Both the position numbers and the translations under genes were made by a program. The notes beneath the pieces were generated by a model. It saw only the letters and a program-made list of their open reading frames with translations. It was not told the origin of the DNA and did not search any database. Shown in pieces: positions 53,780 to 64,000 of a stretch of DNA of 64,000 nt. How positions within the stretch are numbered: the stretch's first letter is position 1; every line of letters starts with the position of its first letter. The DNA is from Anoplopoma fimbria (Eukaryota > Chordata > Actinopteri > Perciformes > Anoplopomatidae): positions 13,210,124 to 13,274,123 of the forward strand of contig NC_072464.1 of assembly GCF_027596085.1 (NCBI RefSeq). The letters run 5' to 3'.

Positions 53780-56700
53780 ATGGCATCGGTGGTTCAGTAT
53801 GGCCGACGGAGAGGCTCCAGTAAGAGAGGTGAGAGCTACAGAAAATAGTTTGTAGTAACCCTGTATTATGCATCCATCTTTTGTCATACCCAGACTTGTA
53901 TCCACATTCAAAAGACAACAACTTTCTGTATAAAACTTAAATGTATTTAGAGGGAAAAAATATACATAACATAACACATAACAGCAGTATGATTCATACA
54001 CAAAATCTGATTATCTGCATTGGTTATCATAGGGTTTACCTGATCATAATCATCTCAGGTGCAGACAAAAAAGTGATTATGTCAAAAGGAATCTCCTCAC
54101 TTGATCCCAAATCATTCCTGGACCACAAATAATATCACTTATGATATCTGCTATTAAATACCATTTAAGAATATGTACTTCAAACATGGTAGAAATAAAT
54201 ATCCTTCCTATAATAGTCTAGAAAAAAGCATTTACAGTCCTCAGCTACACAAATTACACAAATCCCCTTAAAAATTAAATTTTCTGTCTGTACATATAAT
54301 ATTTAAATTATTGTGGATGTTACTGTTTTTTATTGCTTATTTATAATACTTGTTTTTTTATTTCATTTTATTTGTATCTTGTCTTTCTTTTACTATGTCT
54401 CTTGTGTGCACTTTACCCTTTGCTGCTGTAATCCTGCAAATTTCCCCACTGCGGGACTAATAAAGGATTATCTTATTTTATCTTATCTTATATACTGTGT
54501 TCTAAATTTAGCGTGTCTTCTCACAGTACTTTCCTCCTTTTTCTTTTAATTTTTTTTATTTTTATAAATAGTGTCTTCAGCTGAGGAAGCCAGCAGGATA
54601 ATCCAGCCCCCAGACCTCCAACAAGTCACTGTTTTAACCAAGAGTGAATGGCTGAGGATTCAGGATGAGTTGAAGCAGGTTAATAGAGACAAGGAGAGTA
54701 TGAGAGAGACAGCGAAACAGAGGGAGGCCTTGCATTTGCAATCACAAGAGGTGGTGAAACTGTGGTCCAATACCATCGCTGTAAGTTGCCTTTAATGGGG
54801 TTTCCTCAGATTTTATTAAGTGTAGTGTCGGGCAAAAGATTTACAAACTTTCTGTTTACATTTATCAAAGGGTCAAAGGCAAAAAAAACTAGAGGCAAAG
54901 AATATCCGTGAGGAGATTGAAGAGGAGAAAAGGAAGCTGACTGATAAAGAAGAGGCCGAATATCAGGAGCAGCATCGGAAAGAGGCCATTGAAAAAGCCA
55001 AAAGTCAGCTGTTTTATCAAACAGACCGTGTAAAAGGATTACATGTTAGTATCGCTCCAGAGTTATTGTGTCACATTCACATTTTGGCTGTATATGTTGA
55101 TGTTTCGGGATAATGAAATGATGTTCATAACTACTCCCACAGCGTGCGCTCTTACTGACAGAGGTGCTGAAGGAAAGAGAGACACAGATTGAACTAAAGC
55201 AAAGAATTAAGAATGCCTCTAAAGATGTCGACAAAGAATTCCTGGATTCGATAAAGACCAGAGAGGATGAAGCCTCGAGACAGGAGCAGGAGAAAGCCCT
55301 TCAGAGAAAGCTTGGGAGACAGGCTGTCGCAGAGGATCTGAAAAACCAGTAAGCCTAAGCCTAACATCCGACAAAACAAGCACCTTTGAACATGCTGCAG
55401 ATGCACCAGTTGTCTGGTCCGTCCGAGAATTATAGGCATTTCAAAGATGTGTATTAATGTTGTATTTGTATAGTCCATGGTAAAACTGCATGAGAATATG
55501 CATTTAACATCCTATTTTGCAACTCAACTGTTCCTGGTTGTAAATTTCATATAAGAAGCATTTCCCTTTACATGAGGTTATGATTCCTTCTCTGTAGGGT
55601 CAGGGAAACTGAGCTAGTGAAAGAGCGACAGAAGATAGAGAACAAGAAGGACGGAGAGGAAACCCAACGCCTCAAAGAGCTCCACCAGTGGGAGCAAAGA
55701 ATGGAGGAAGAAAGACAAGCAAAGCTGAAGAGAGAACTTATGCACGCTCACATGGTAGGGCCTCAACAGGGTTAACTGGTATTTGTAATTTTATTTTTTA
55801 ACACACAAGTTTACTACTGTATACTCAGAATACTCATATTGTATGTTATATGATTTACAGGAACATGTCACCAATAGGGACCTCATAAAAGCGACAGATG
55901 CACAAAAACAGGAGGCTGAAGAGGAGCACAGGAAACTTTTTCTCTCTGCAAAACAAAAATTGATGAAGTTACGCAAAGACAGACAAACAGAATTGTTTAG
56001 GTAAGGCCCAGTGAATATATATCATCTACCTTCGTCTTAACTTCTCGTACACCCAGTCATCGGTCTTGACATTTCAAAGACATACAGTGGATTCCAGGTG
56101 TATGTTCATGACGATCATGCTTGTGATTATTTTCATTCTTCAGAGAGGCTCAAATGCACAGAGAGAAGATCATGAACAAGCTGGCCATCACACAGAAGGA
56201 TCAAACTGAACGAGAACAGCAGATGATCGCGAAGGCTGTCGCTGAGCAGGAAGCAAAACAGGCACAAAGGCGGTGGGAGGAGGAGGAGAAGAAGGCTGCC
56301 ATGTTGGAGTCAATAGCTGCGCACAGAGAACTCACGGTAACACAATGTTCAGACGCTGCCTCCTGCAAAACACAATGTTTCTGTAGCCGGTTACATCTGT
56401 AGTGATTTTGCCAGAGACTAAATGTTCTCACACCTGTAACACAAACTGTGTTTCATCAGAGACAAGAAAAGGAGAAGAGGGACAAATCAGCACAACAGAA
56501 CACCAGAGACACACTTCAGGCCAAGAAAGAGGCTGACAGAATATTTTCTGAGAAACAACAACTGAAGGCTCAGAGGATGAAAGAAGATGGAAGAATTCTA
56601 CAAGACTTCAATACCACACAAATGGTAATGTTGAACACTGTCCACAACACATATGACAAATTAACAATTTTGATTTGGTGGTCGTTATGGTCCTTGTTTG

Positions 56701-57085
56701 ACATTTATCTTTCATCCTTCAAATAAAGGCTAAAAAAAGTGCCCGGCACCAGCAGCTGAGGAGAGAGGAATATGAGTTTGAGGTGAAGAACGCAGAGCTC
56801 CTTGCTAAAGAGGAGAACCAGTTCCAACAGTATTCACAGAACATCATCAGTGCAGCGGCGGAGGCTCAGCGAAAAGTGTTCCCACTTTGCAGAGCGGCAT
56901 CATTGGGGATCGGAGGAGGGCACGGTCCAGTTTCTAGTGGACTCAGACCCAGCTACCTCGTTCAGGATCTCACTGGTGCTCAAATGCCCAAATACGTCTC
57001 TGGTGCCACCCAGAGCATTAAACAGTTAAACGAGGCCGAAGATATTCAAGACGCAAAGAGGAAACTTGGGTTTACATGGTCATAG
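53780..57085 (+). CDS. CFAP210: CFAP210 (CCDC173), ciliary microtubule inner protein
   Basis: A coiled-coil protein found inside the A-tubule of motile cilia and sperm doublets, where it stabilises the lumen. Exons: 53780-53828, 54572-54780, 54871-55044, 55143-55348, 55598-55754, 55861-56000, 56144-56336, 56460-56624 and 56729-57085. They total 549 aa plus stop (human 552), phases consistent. The N-terminus carries the family motif EEASRIIQPPDLQQVTVLTK. The middle is almost entirely charged coiled coil (long E/K/R/Q runs). The C-terminus GLRPSYLVQDLTGAQMP and KRKLGFTW match the family's conserved end. A family-typical MASVVQYGRRRG start is in exon 1, separated from exon 2 by a 743-bp intron with a LINE fragment. 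The donor of exon 3 (GTTAGT) is slightly weak. Confidence 0.95.
54283..54495 (+). repeat. GATA-tailed LINE 3' end (copy 3) in CFAP210 intron 1
   Basis: Same family and orientation as copy 2 (ctgtctgtacatataatatt, then tgctgctgtaatcctgcaaa, then gcgggactaataaaggatta and TTATC repeats). It ends about 75 bp before the exon 2 acceptor, in the sense orientation of the host gene. Confidence 0.7.
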
Positions 57086-57962
57086 GTCACCATGAGCTGG
57101 CAATTCTGGTTTCAAAGGTGTAATAACTTCCTCAAAATGTTCTACAGAGGCTGTCTGAAATAACTCCCTCCATCACTACTCTGTTTATAATAGACACTCA
57201 ATGGTGTGTTGTTTAAGTGAATAGTAAATTGGGACTATAATTTGTATTTATGAATAGTCATTGTATTGCAGCTGCGTGATTTTCATATTTAGAAACTAAG
57301 ATGCATTGTGGAGCATGTGGTTCCCATTGGTCTCCTCATCTCCTGTTGTCTCACTAAGAAAAGCAGAAAACTTCCCAAAATGCATTCTAAAAAAAAAAAG
57401 TTGCCTCCATGTCATGGAGACAACTTTTTTTTTTGTCCCTTTGTTGAGAATTTTTGATTTGAGAACAAGATATGGTGCATCATTTGGAGTCGACTATGGG
57501 GCAAATAAGGAGCGACTTTGGACATAGTCAGAAACTTTTGCAGGAATGTTTTACAGAGTTTTCATAAGGTAGACGGTTTAGATGAATGTGCGTTAGACAA
57601 TGTTCTCTGAATGTTTTAGTCAGAATGCTCTATAGTCCATACGTGCTGTAGAGAGATGTGGGAGCTACAGAGAGATTAATGACACAGATGCCGTTTGTTT
57701 GAAATGAATCAAATAACAAAATGTTCTGTGAATATTGTGTATCGACTAACCCTAGCAGAGAAGATGACTCGTCTGGGCTGAAAATATGGACTCTAATTTA
57801 ATCACCACTGCAGTTAATTCAACCTTTACACTGGATGACAAAATGTTAACAGTACAATGTTAATTTCCTGTAATTATGTTATCACTGTTGATTACTGTAA
57901 TTTTGGATGCTATGTATATGTGGGCCTCCAGTAGCTGGTGTGTATGAAAGCATTTAGAGAAT

Positions 57963-57968
57963 AATAAA
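57963..57968 (+). terminator. CFAP210 polyadenylation signal
   Basis: AATAAA 878 bp after the CFAP210 stop codon. It gives a long 3' UTR that ends near the opposing PPIG 3' end. Confidence 0.5.
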
Positions 57969-57996
57969 ACAGTTGATTAAAATCAAAGTGGAGCCT

Positions 57997-58002
57997 TTTA
58001 AT
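57997..58002 (-). terminator. Possible PPIG polyadenylation signal
   Basis: ATTAAA on the minus strand, the commonest variant signal, about 730 bp after the PPIG stop. No closer AATAAA was found on that strand. Cleavage here would fall inside the CFAP210 3' UTR. Confidence 0.35.
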
Positions 58003-58729
58003 TCAGTAGAGTTTTTCTCAAAATCAACTGGCACAAAACACAATTTCTACAAATTGATTTCATGTTGTACTTGCTACATGACATTGACAATTTTTTTCCA
58101 TAAAAAAAACAAACCAGAGGTATCTCAAAACTGGTTAACAAATAGGATTACAGTACAAGGTCATGGGATTCCAAAAAATAGTCACAGATGAAGATATTTC
58201 TTCAAACAATGAGAGGGATACGCATGCAAGAAATTAAAAGTGTTCCAGATTGATTGTTGTAAAAAATAACAAACTTTATCCCAAAAAACTGCGTTAAATA
58301 ACATTAAAACATATTTCAGGAGAAATTGTCCTTGGGGAAATCATTTGTGAATCTGGCTTTGCAGCTCCAGCTACACATCAACGGTGTAACGCACTCGATG
58401 GGGCACAATCCACAATCCATTCAGTGCCAGAAGTCAGTCCATCGCTCTGCTAAAGCTCGCATGATGCTACAGTCTGCCATTGTAAGTTTGAGTTGTATTC
58501 ACGTAGTTTAACAGTTTTGAAAATGACCTTTGACAGACTTTTGAACAAACATGTTAGCTTTGGATGATGGGTGGAGGGGGAAACTATGCACTGAATGAGG
58601 AATGTGAATAAGTGCCACTCTAGATGGAAAGCTGATGCTGCGTACTAAATATGTAGTTGGGATAAAACGGGGACAGACTTAAAAACTCCCAATCTATTCT
58701 ATCAGGATATCATCATCATCATCGCCGGC
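58003..58729 (-). other. PPIG: PPIG 3' untranslated region (inferred)
   Basis: Sequence between the PPIG stop codon and the variant poly(A) signal. Open frames here have no recognised match. Confidence 0.45.
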
Positions 58730-61387
58730 TCAGTCGCTGTCGGAGCTCGAGCTAGAGCTGGATTTATTCCTCTTGCTGTTGTTTCGGTCTTTTCCCTTTG
58801 TACTATCTGGTCTCGGTTTGGCCGGGCTTCTTCTGTCTCTGGAGGAACTGTTGGCTTCTCTCCGTTTGGAAACGGGACTCTTTTGACTCTTCCTCTTCTC
58901 GTCTCTATCGCTCTCAGAGCTGCTGCTCCGTCTTCTCCTTTGGTTGGCAGATTCTCTGTCCTTGTCCTTCCTGTGAGAGGACCGATCTTTGCTGTGGTCT
59001 CTCTTATTACTCTTGCTTCTGGAGCGTCTGCCTCTGTGGGAGTCTCTGGACTTATTTCTGTCTGGACTTCTACGTTCCTTGTCCCTGGATGACCCTCTCT
59101 TCTTATTCTCCCTTTCATTGTTGTGTCTTCTTTCCGGACTCTTACTACGCTCTCTGCCCCTCTCTTTGTCTTTGTCGCGTTTTTCTTCTTTGTCTTTAGA
59201 CACTGCAGGTCCGCTCTTATCCTTGGGCCTGCTGCTTGATCTGTGGTCGTCTTTTGTGGTCGCTCTTTCCTTACTTTGAGACTTTGTCCTAGTTCCCTCA
59301 CCATTTCTTCCTTTGGTATCCTCTTTCTGCTTTTTGTCAGAGTCCTGATCGTTGTTTTTATCTTTATCTTTCTTCTGATCAGAATCTGACTCCTTTTCTT
59401 TCTTACTAGCATTTTTGTCTTTGCTCCTGGAGCGACCTTTCCTGTCATCACTTTTGTGCTTGTGACTCTTCTCCTTGCTTTTTGACCTCCTACTCTTTTC
59501 TCTGCTTTTGCTTCGGCTTTTAGATTTATCTCTTTTCTTTGCCTTGTGTTTGCTATGCTTCTCATCCTTCTCAACAGTGTCCTCCTCTTTGCTTTTGGAT
59601 CTATGTGACCGACTTTTCTTGTCTTTTTTACCCTCAGCTGTGTGTTCGTGCTTCGAGTCGGAGGTTCGTCTCTCTCTTCTTGGAGCTTTAGCAGCTTCAT
59701 CCTTGGCCTCACTCATGTCCCCTCTGTTAAAAAAGTGCAGAGTAAATATCATCTACAGAACAAGACTACTGACATCGTGCAACACTATGGAACTACATGA
59801 CAGCGTTCAATAATGTTGGAATGAGACGTATAAGCTCATCTTATATCTGGGAACATTTCAGGCACCCACACAGGAAGGTTAAGGTAAAATTTTACATACA
59901 TTTTTAATTGGTCAAAATAAAGTTATCTTACTTGTCGCCCTTAATCCAGCGCTCTCCAGTGACGGCCCTCATCCTCTGACGCTGCAACTCCTGACGCCAG
60001 TGTGGAGGCGTTTCACTGCGCCGAAAACGATCCCTGGACCTTGAACGAGAGCGTGATGGAGTCCGATAGCGCTGGTTGGGAGGAACGACAAACAACTTAC
60101 TTCTAAATGTCTTATTAATTATTATATAACTATATATTAACAGTGACAAAGTGGACAAAATGTGAGTTGAGCTCTTCACACTGAAGTGCACTTACCCTTG
60201 GACCCCTGCCCTTTATCTTCCTGCCGGATCGGGTCATCACCAGTCTTCTATGATATGATGACTGAGAATTATATGCTATGCCAGACCTAGAGGGAGAGGG
60301 GGAGAGAAAAAATTTGGACCTGTCAGTCCATCAGTGAGCCTGCCACTGAGCGGTAAGTAGTGGGTAAGCGGTAGCATCCAAATGTTGTCATGACACCTTG
60401 CAGGAAATATGTAAGGAGCTTGATGTGAAATATGTTTTAAAAGCAACTAACCAGCTACGAGGTCACCGAGATGCGAACCTCATGGTTATTTCCTAAGAAG
60501 CCCACCATATATCTGCATTTGAATGACCTGAACCCGCTTGAAACTGACAGCTATGAATAAACCAGCTATCTGTGGTGGTGAAGATGTGCCGGGTGAGATG
60601 ATTGGAGAAGGAGGGTGTGGGGCATTGTGGCCTCTCTAGTGTGCTTTGCGTGCTCGTGCAAACCTGACAGCACACTGTGCTCAGCAATTTTACACAGAAA
60701 TACTAAATTTTAGTATTTTTGAGGAGATTCGCTCCAGGGGTGGAGAATGTGGTGACTTAAACAAATGTCACGGTGATGATGACTCAGGCTTACTCGGGTA
60801 TAGAACATCAACATAATATGAAAGCTCAGCGGAGAGGTGGGGAATTTGGATTTGTGCACGGTACGAAGCAATCGTACTTCATATGAAAAAGCTCTTACCT
60901 CTCTCTGGGCCTTTCCTCTTTATTTGGCTGAGCCTTTTCAGCCTCCTCTTTTGGCTTCTGGGCCACCTGGGGACTCCTCCTCATGAGGAATCGATTCTCC
61001 GGGATGGGTGGAATATCTTCGGGACGTACAGTAGATGTAACCAACTCTTCTTGTTCTTTCTCTTCAGCACTCTCAGCCTCTGACCTAGGAAAACATTTCA
61101 GATCAGAATAGAGACACCAGTGTACTGTACACTGCAGAAAGAGAAAATGTGACCATAAATGAAGTACCTCTTCTTTTCCTTCTTCTTCTGTTTCTTTTTC
61201 AGCTTTTTCGCCTTCTTTTTCCTCTTCTTAGATTCCTTCTCCGATTCGTCAGAATCAGAGGAGGATTGTGATGAGCTCTCAGAGTCGCTGGAGCTACTGC
61301 TGGAACTGGAAGACGCACGCTCTTTCTTTTTTTCATCTTTCTTTGCTGCAAACATTCAAGAATCTGTTAGAAGCACTGCTTCATAAA

Positions 61388-61419
<32 letters not shown>

Positions 61420-63085
61420 GTACTGAAAATGCTTCACAGAAACAAACCTTTAGATTTAGGGATGAGCTCTCCACAGTTCAAAACTTTTATGTCAGCATAT
61501 GGTCTGCTATTGGGATCTGTTTTCTGGTTTTCCATGGTTTGAACAACCTCTTGGCCAGAAATCACATGACCAAAAACCACATGGACACTGAGGAAATAAA
61601 GTGGTGTTGAGCTTCAGCTATGCTGATCGAAGTGAAACATACTGTGTGTGTATCGTGCACGATGCAATCAATCAGAGTTTCAGACCAATTAAGCAGCACT
61701 TACCCATCCAGATGTGGTGACGGTTTTGTTGTTCTGAAGTGATACAGCAAAAAAAAAAAAGGTCATATAAATATTTGAATGGCTTAGGACAGAATTAATT
61801 TATAATGCATCAAATCGATATTAAATTGGAAAAGTGCTTACATGAAGAACTGTGATCCATTTGTATCTTTGCCCCTATTGGCCATAGACAGCAGGTACTC
61901 CTTGTTGTGTTTAACAGCGAAGCTTTCATCTGGAGGAAAAGGATAAGATTGTACTGCCATCTTGAAGCCAACGTCGGTTTGGATAACAACTGACAGCTCT
62001 GATAGTGGCCTCTTTACCTTCAAAAAAGCCTCCATAGATGGATTCACCTCCTTTTCCATTTCCTATGTCAGAGAAGGAATAAAACATAAGAACAGGAGCT
62101 GCTACAGGACGAGATTGTTGGCGTTATAAAACTTATGCTGATTGCTGGTTATTCAATAGATTCGGTTAAGTTGATGTTAAAATTTGTTGATGTGTTCTCT
62201 AGTTGCTGACGTTGAGTATGTAGCAGGTAAAAACGTACAGCCCTGTAATAATATTTGGACTTAAAGAATAGGTGTTCTAAGCTAAATGCACCATTCACAT
62301 CTTTATATTCAAACTTGACTAACTCACCTTCGCTGAAGTCTCCTCCTTGAATCATAAAGTCTTTTACAACTCGATGGAACAGACATCCTTTGTAGTGCAG
62401 GGGTTTCATAGTTCCTTTGCCAATGCCTTTTTCACCTGAATGAAGACACAATTATCAGTTATCAATTTTATACTGTGAAATAAAGTACATTTTTCTGGCT
62501 TTTTTTTGTGTGGATACATTTTATTATTTACCTGTGCAGAGGCATCTGAAGTTTTCACATGTTTTGGGACAGATGTCTGAAAACAATTCAACCACAACTC
62601 TGCCGACTGTGAGGAAAGAGCATTGTTAGTTTTTCTTTATCATGTGAGCCTTCCACCTAGCATTTATTGTATTCGTATTAGTTTGTTGCACTTATTGTAT
62701 TCGTATTAGTTTGTTTCTGCACTATACTTTTGCTCTGGTTTATGCTCTTAGATGCTTGTTTCAGAAAGGAGATGCACTTATGACTTCTGGTGACTAGTAG
62801 TTCTCTTGAATACCTATGTTGAATACACTTATTGTAAGTCGCTTTGGATAAAAGCGTCTGCTAAATGACTGTAATGTAATATAAGTGAGAAAATCAGTGG
62901 TCAGTTTATTGGGGACATCTAGCTAAAACCAATGCAGTCTGAAACCCATCAGCCCTTCCCCATTATTATGCATTGTACAACTCTAGAGTAGCACCATAAA
63001 CAAACACAAACATGTCTTTCTTACCGAGCACATTACTGATGCCGACGTCAAGGAAACACCGAGTGCGCTGAACTTTGACCCCCAT
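58730..63085 (-). CDS. PPIG: PPIG, nuclear SR-cyclophilin G
   Basis: A peptidyl-prolyl isomerase with a long RS tail, found in nuclear speckles and linked to splicing and the RNA polymerase II C-terminal domain. Coding exons: 63085-63025, 62606-62532, 62435-62328, 62062-62018, 61929-61842, 61733-61704, 61587-61448, 61345-61168, 61084-60899, 60286-60196, 60071-59932 and 59723-58730. They total 711 aa plus stop (human 754), phases consistent. The cyclophilin domain is residues 1-175 with [15 protein letters not shown] (active-site Arg), [11 protein letters not shown] and SPHLDGVHVVFG. The cyclosporin-contact Trp of cyclophilin A is His here, as I recall for PPIG. A serine/lysine-rich linker follows, then the motif [20 protein letters not shown]. 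The last exon encodes about 330 residues of RS/KS/RD repeats. A leader exon lies upstream. Confidence 0.97.
61389..61411. repeat. (TA)n microsatellite in PPIG intron
   Basis: About ten TA units followed by a T run, between the exons at 61345 and 61448. Confidence 0.75.
62646..62882 (+). repeat. LINE tail with 28-bp repeats, copy 2, in PPIG intron 1
   Basis: Same family as 16765-17157: gagccttccacctagcattt, then two 28-bp units, then the conserved gtaagtcgctttggataaaa core and a TGTAA tail. The first copy has six units, so the internal repeat number varies. Antisense to PPIG. Confidence 0.7.
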
Positions 63086-63239
63086 GTTCACATCTACTGA
63101 TCAAGAACCTGAGGGTGAGAAACACAGATAAAGTGACACTTTAGCTTAGCTTAGCAGCATGTGCATTAAATGCCTGAATTACCCAGACATCCTAACGTTG
63201 AATGTCCAGTTTCGTTTTTCCATCATAGGCTAGCTCGGC

Positions 63240-63240
<1 letters not shown>

Positions 63241-63299
<59 letters not shown>
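63241..63299. repeat. (CA)n microsatellite in PPIG leader intron
   Basis: About 29 CA units without interruption, in the presumed first intron of PPIG. Confidence 0.92.
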
Positions 63300-63301
<2 letters not shown>

Positions 63302-63444
63302 TAGGCCTGCTGTTAGCATTAGCACCTCCAGCTAGCCTCAGCCAGACAACATGGATTCTTCTACCTCACGTATAAACCGTTCAATCTAGATAAATAACTA
63401 CACACATATATCGCCAAACGGCGGCTAAAGCTGTGTCATATCAC

Positions 63445-63550
63445 CTGTAAACAAAACGGTATCACTCCATACAACGAGCAGCTCTCACAAACGGGGAACA
63501 TTAACTTTCATTCAGTGCTGGGATCACTGTTTTCTAAAGATGGCGCGGCA
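63445..63550 (-). other. PPIG: Probable noncoding first exon of PPIG
   Basis: The coding exon extends 23 bases upstream of its ATG to an acceptor (ccctcag) at 63109, so a leader exon is needed. A donor-like gtgata follows 63445 on the minus strand, next to a GC-rich block at 63445-63700. The exact boundaries are uncertain. Confidence 0.4.
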
Positions 63551-63577
63551 TGGACGTCAATGTGTTTCAAGAGTCGA

Positions 63578-63628
63578 GCGGGCACGTAGCTGTGACGTAC
63601 GCGGGCACGTAGCTGTGACGTACGCGGG
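63578..63628. promoter_or_regulatory. 23-bp tandem repeat with TGACGT half-sites near the PPIG promoter
   Basis: Two perfect copies of a 23-bp unit at 63578-63600 and 63601-63623, followed by a partial third (gcggg). Each unit holds GTGACGTACG, with a TGACGT half-site of the CREB/ATF element, and CACGTAG. The position just upstream of the presumed PPIG first exon suggests a promoter role; binding is inferred. Confidence 0.5.
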
Positions 63629-63639
63629 TTCTGATGCCC

Positions 63640-64000
63640 TGAGTTGAGCCTGGCAGGTACAACTTTCCTTCGCGGTCCGCTGCGGTCCGCGTAGGGCGCC
63701 TGGCTGCTTGCTGCCTGAAAGACAAAAAACAGGGTGCTACAAAAATAAATTTCGTAACATCACAAGCTACGGAAGTGAAATATTGTAGCACCCATGCTGA
63801 CCTGATGCTGACTTTGAATGAGTGATTATAAAATCGTATTCTATTTGTGTTATAAATATACTGTGTGGTTCTCTATTATATCAATAAATATAGCTTAAAA
63901 TACAGCGACTAGGGGTAATCTGGCGTTGTCAGTGATTTTAGGAGATATTTTCTCCATGCACGTGAACTGAAGGTAGCTCAACTCAACTCTGAAGTCGCAA
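63640..64000. other. PPIG upstream flank; no gene seen
   Basis: Begins GC-rich and turns AT-rich after about 63720. No exon or repeat was recognised. Confidence 0.5.

Noticed and set aside
58702..59712. 336-codon alternative frame as a separate gene
   Set aside because: It overlaps the PPIG RS domain, has no known homology and is explained by stop-poor purine-rich repeats.

Overview
This is vertebrate nuclear DNA, almost certainly from a ray-finned (teleost) fish. The genes are multi-exon with GT-AG introns and short, fish-like intron lengths. The spaces between exons hold fish-type repeats: Tc1/mariner transposons and MITEs, 5'-truncated non-LTR retrotransposon tails and many microsatellites. 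There are no bacterial operons, CRISPR arrays, prophages or plasmid functions. I saw no convincing tRNA or snoRNA by eye.

Seven protein-coding genes are supported exon by exon. From left to right they are: UBR3 (minus, 1084-25853, 30 exons, 3' end outside the window), METTL5 (plus, 28599-31095), SSB/La (minus, 31185-36010), KLHL23 (minus, 39225-41940), PHGDH (minus, 45618-52050), CFAP210/CCDC173 (plus, 53780-57085) and PPIG (minus, 58730-63085). All spliced reading frames close without stops, and the deduced lengths (SSB 404, KLHL23 562, PHGDH 529, CFAP210 549, PPIG 711 aa) are close to the human proteins. From memory, UBR3-METTL5-SSB-KLHL23-CFAP210-PPIG is the order and relative orientation of human 2q31. 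Here the whole block is inverted, and PHGDH sits between KLHL23 and CFAP210, where human has PHOSPHO2.

The genes are not one pathway. They cover ubiquitin ligation (UBR3), 18S rRNA m6A methylation (METTL5), small-RNA chaperoning (SSB), a Cullin-3 adaptor (KLHL23), serine synthesis (PHGDH), a ciliary microtubule inner protein (CFAP210) and a nuclear speckle cyclophilin (PPIG). Two convergent pairs (METTL5/SSB and CFAP210/PPIG) end tail to tail with abutting or overlapping 3' ends. Two pairs are head to head (UBR3/METTL5 and PHGDH/CFAP210).

The accessory content is repeats. A nearly complete 1.6-kb Tc1-like transposon (43350-44977) has about 216-bp terminal inverted repeats and a one-base frameshift in its transposase. 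Two Tc1-type MITEs occur at 26.0 and 52.4 kb. A 257-bp tandem array (26.2-27.3 kb) appears to have grown from one end of the first MITE. Three copies of a GATA-tailed LINE 3' end lie at 36.1, 51.2 and 54.3 kb. Two copies of another LINE tail carry internal 28-bp repeats; one abuts a UBR3 splice donor. I found no undescribed biological system. The observations worth follow-up are about genome structure and splicing.
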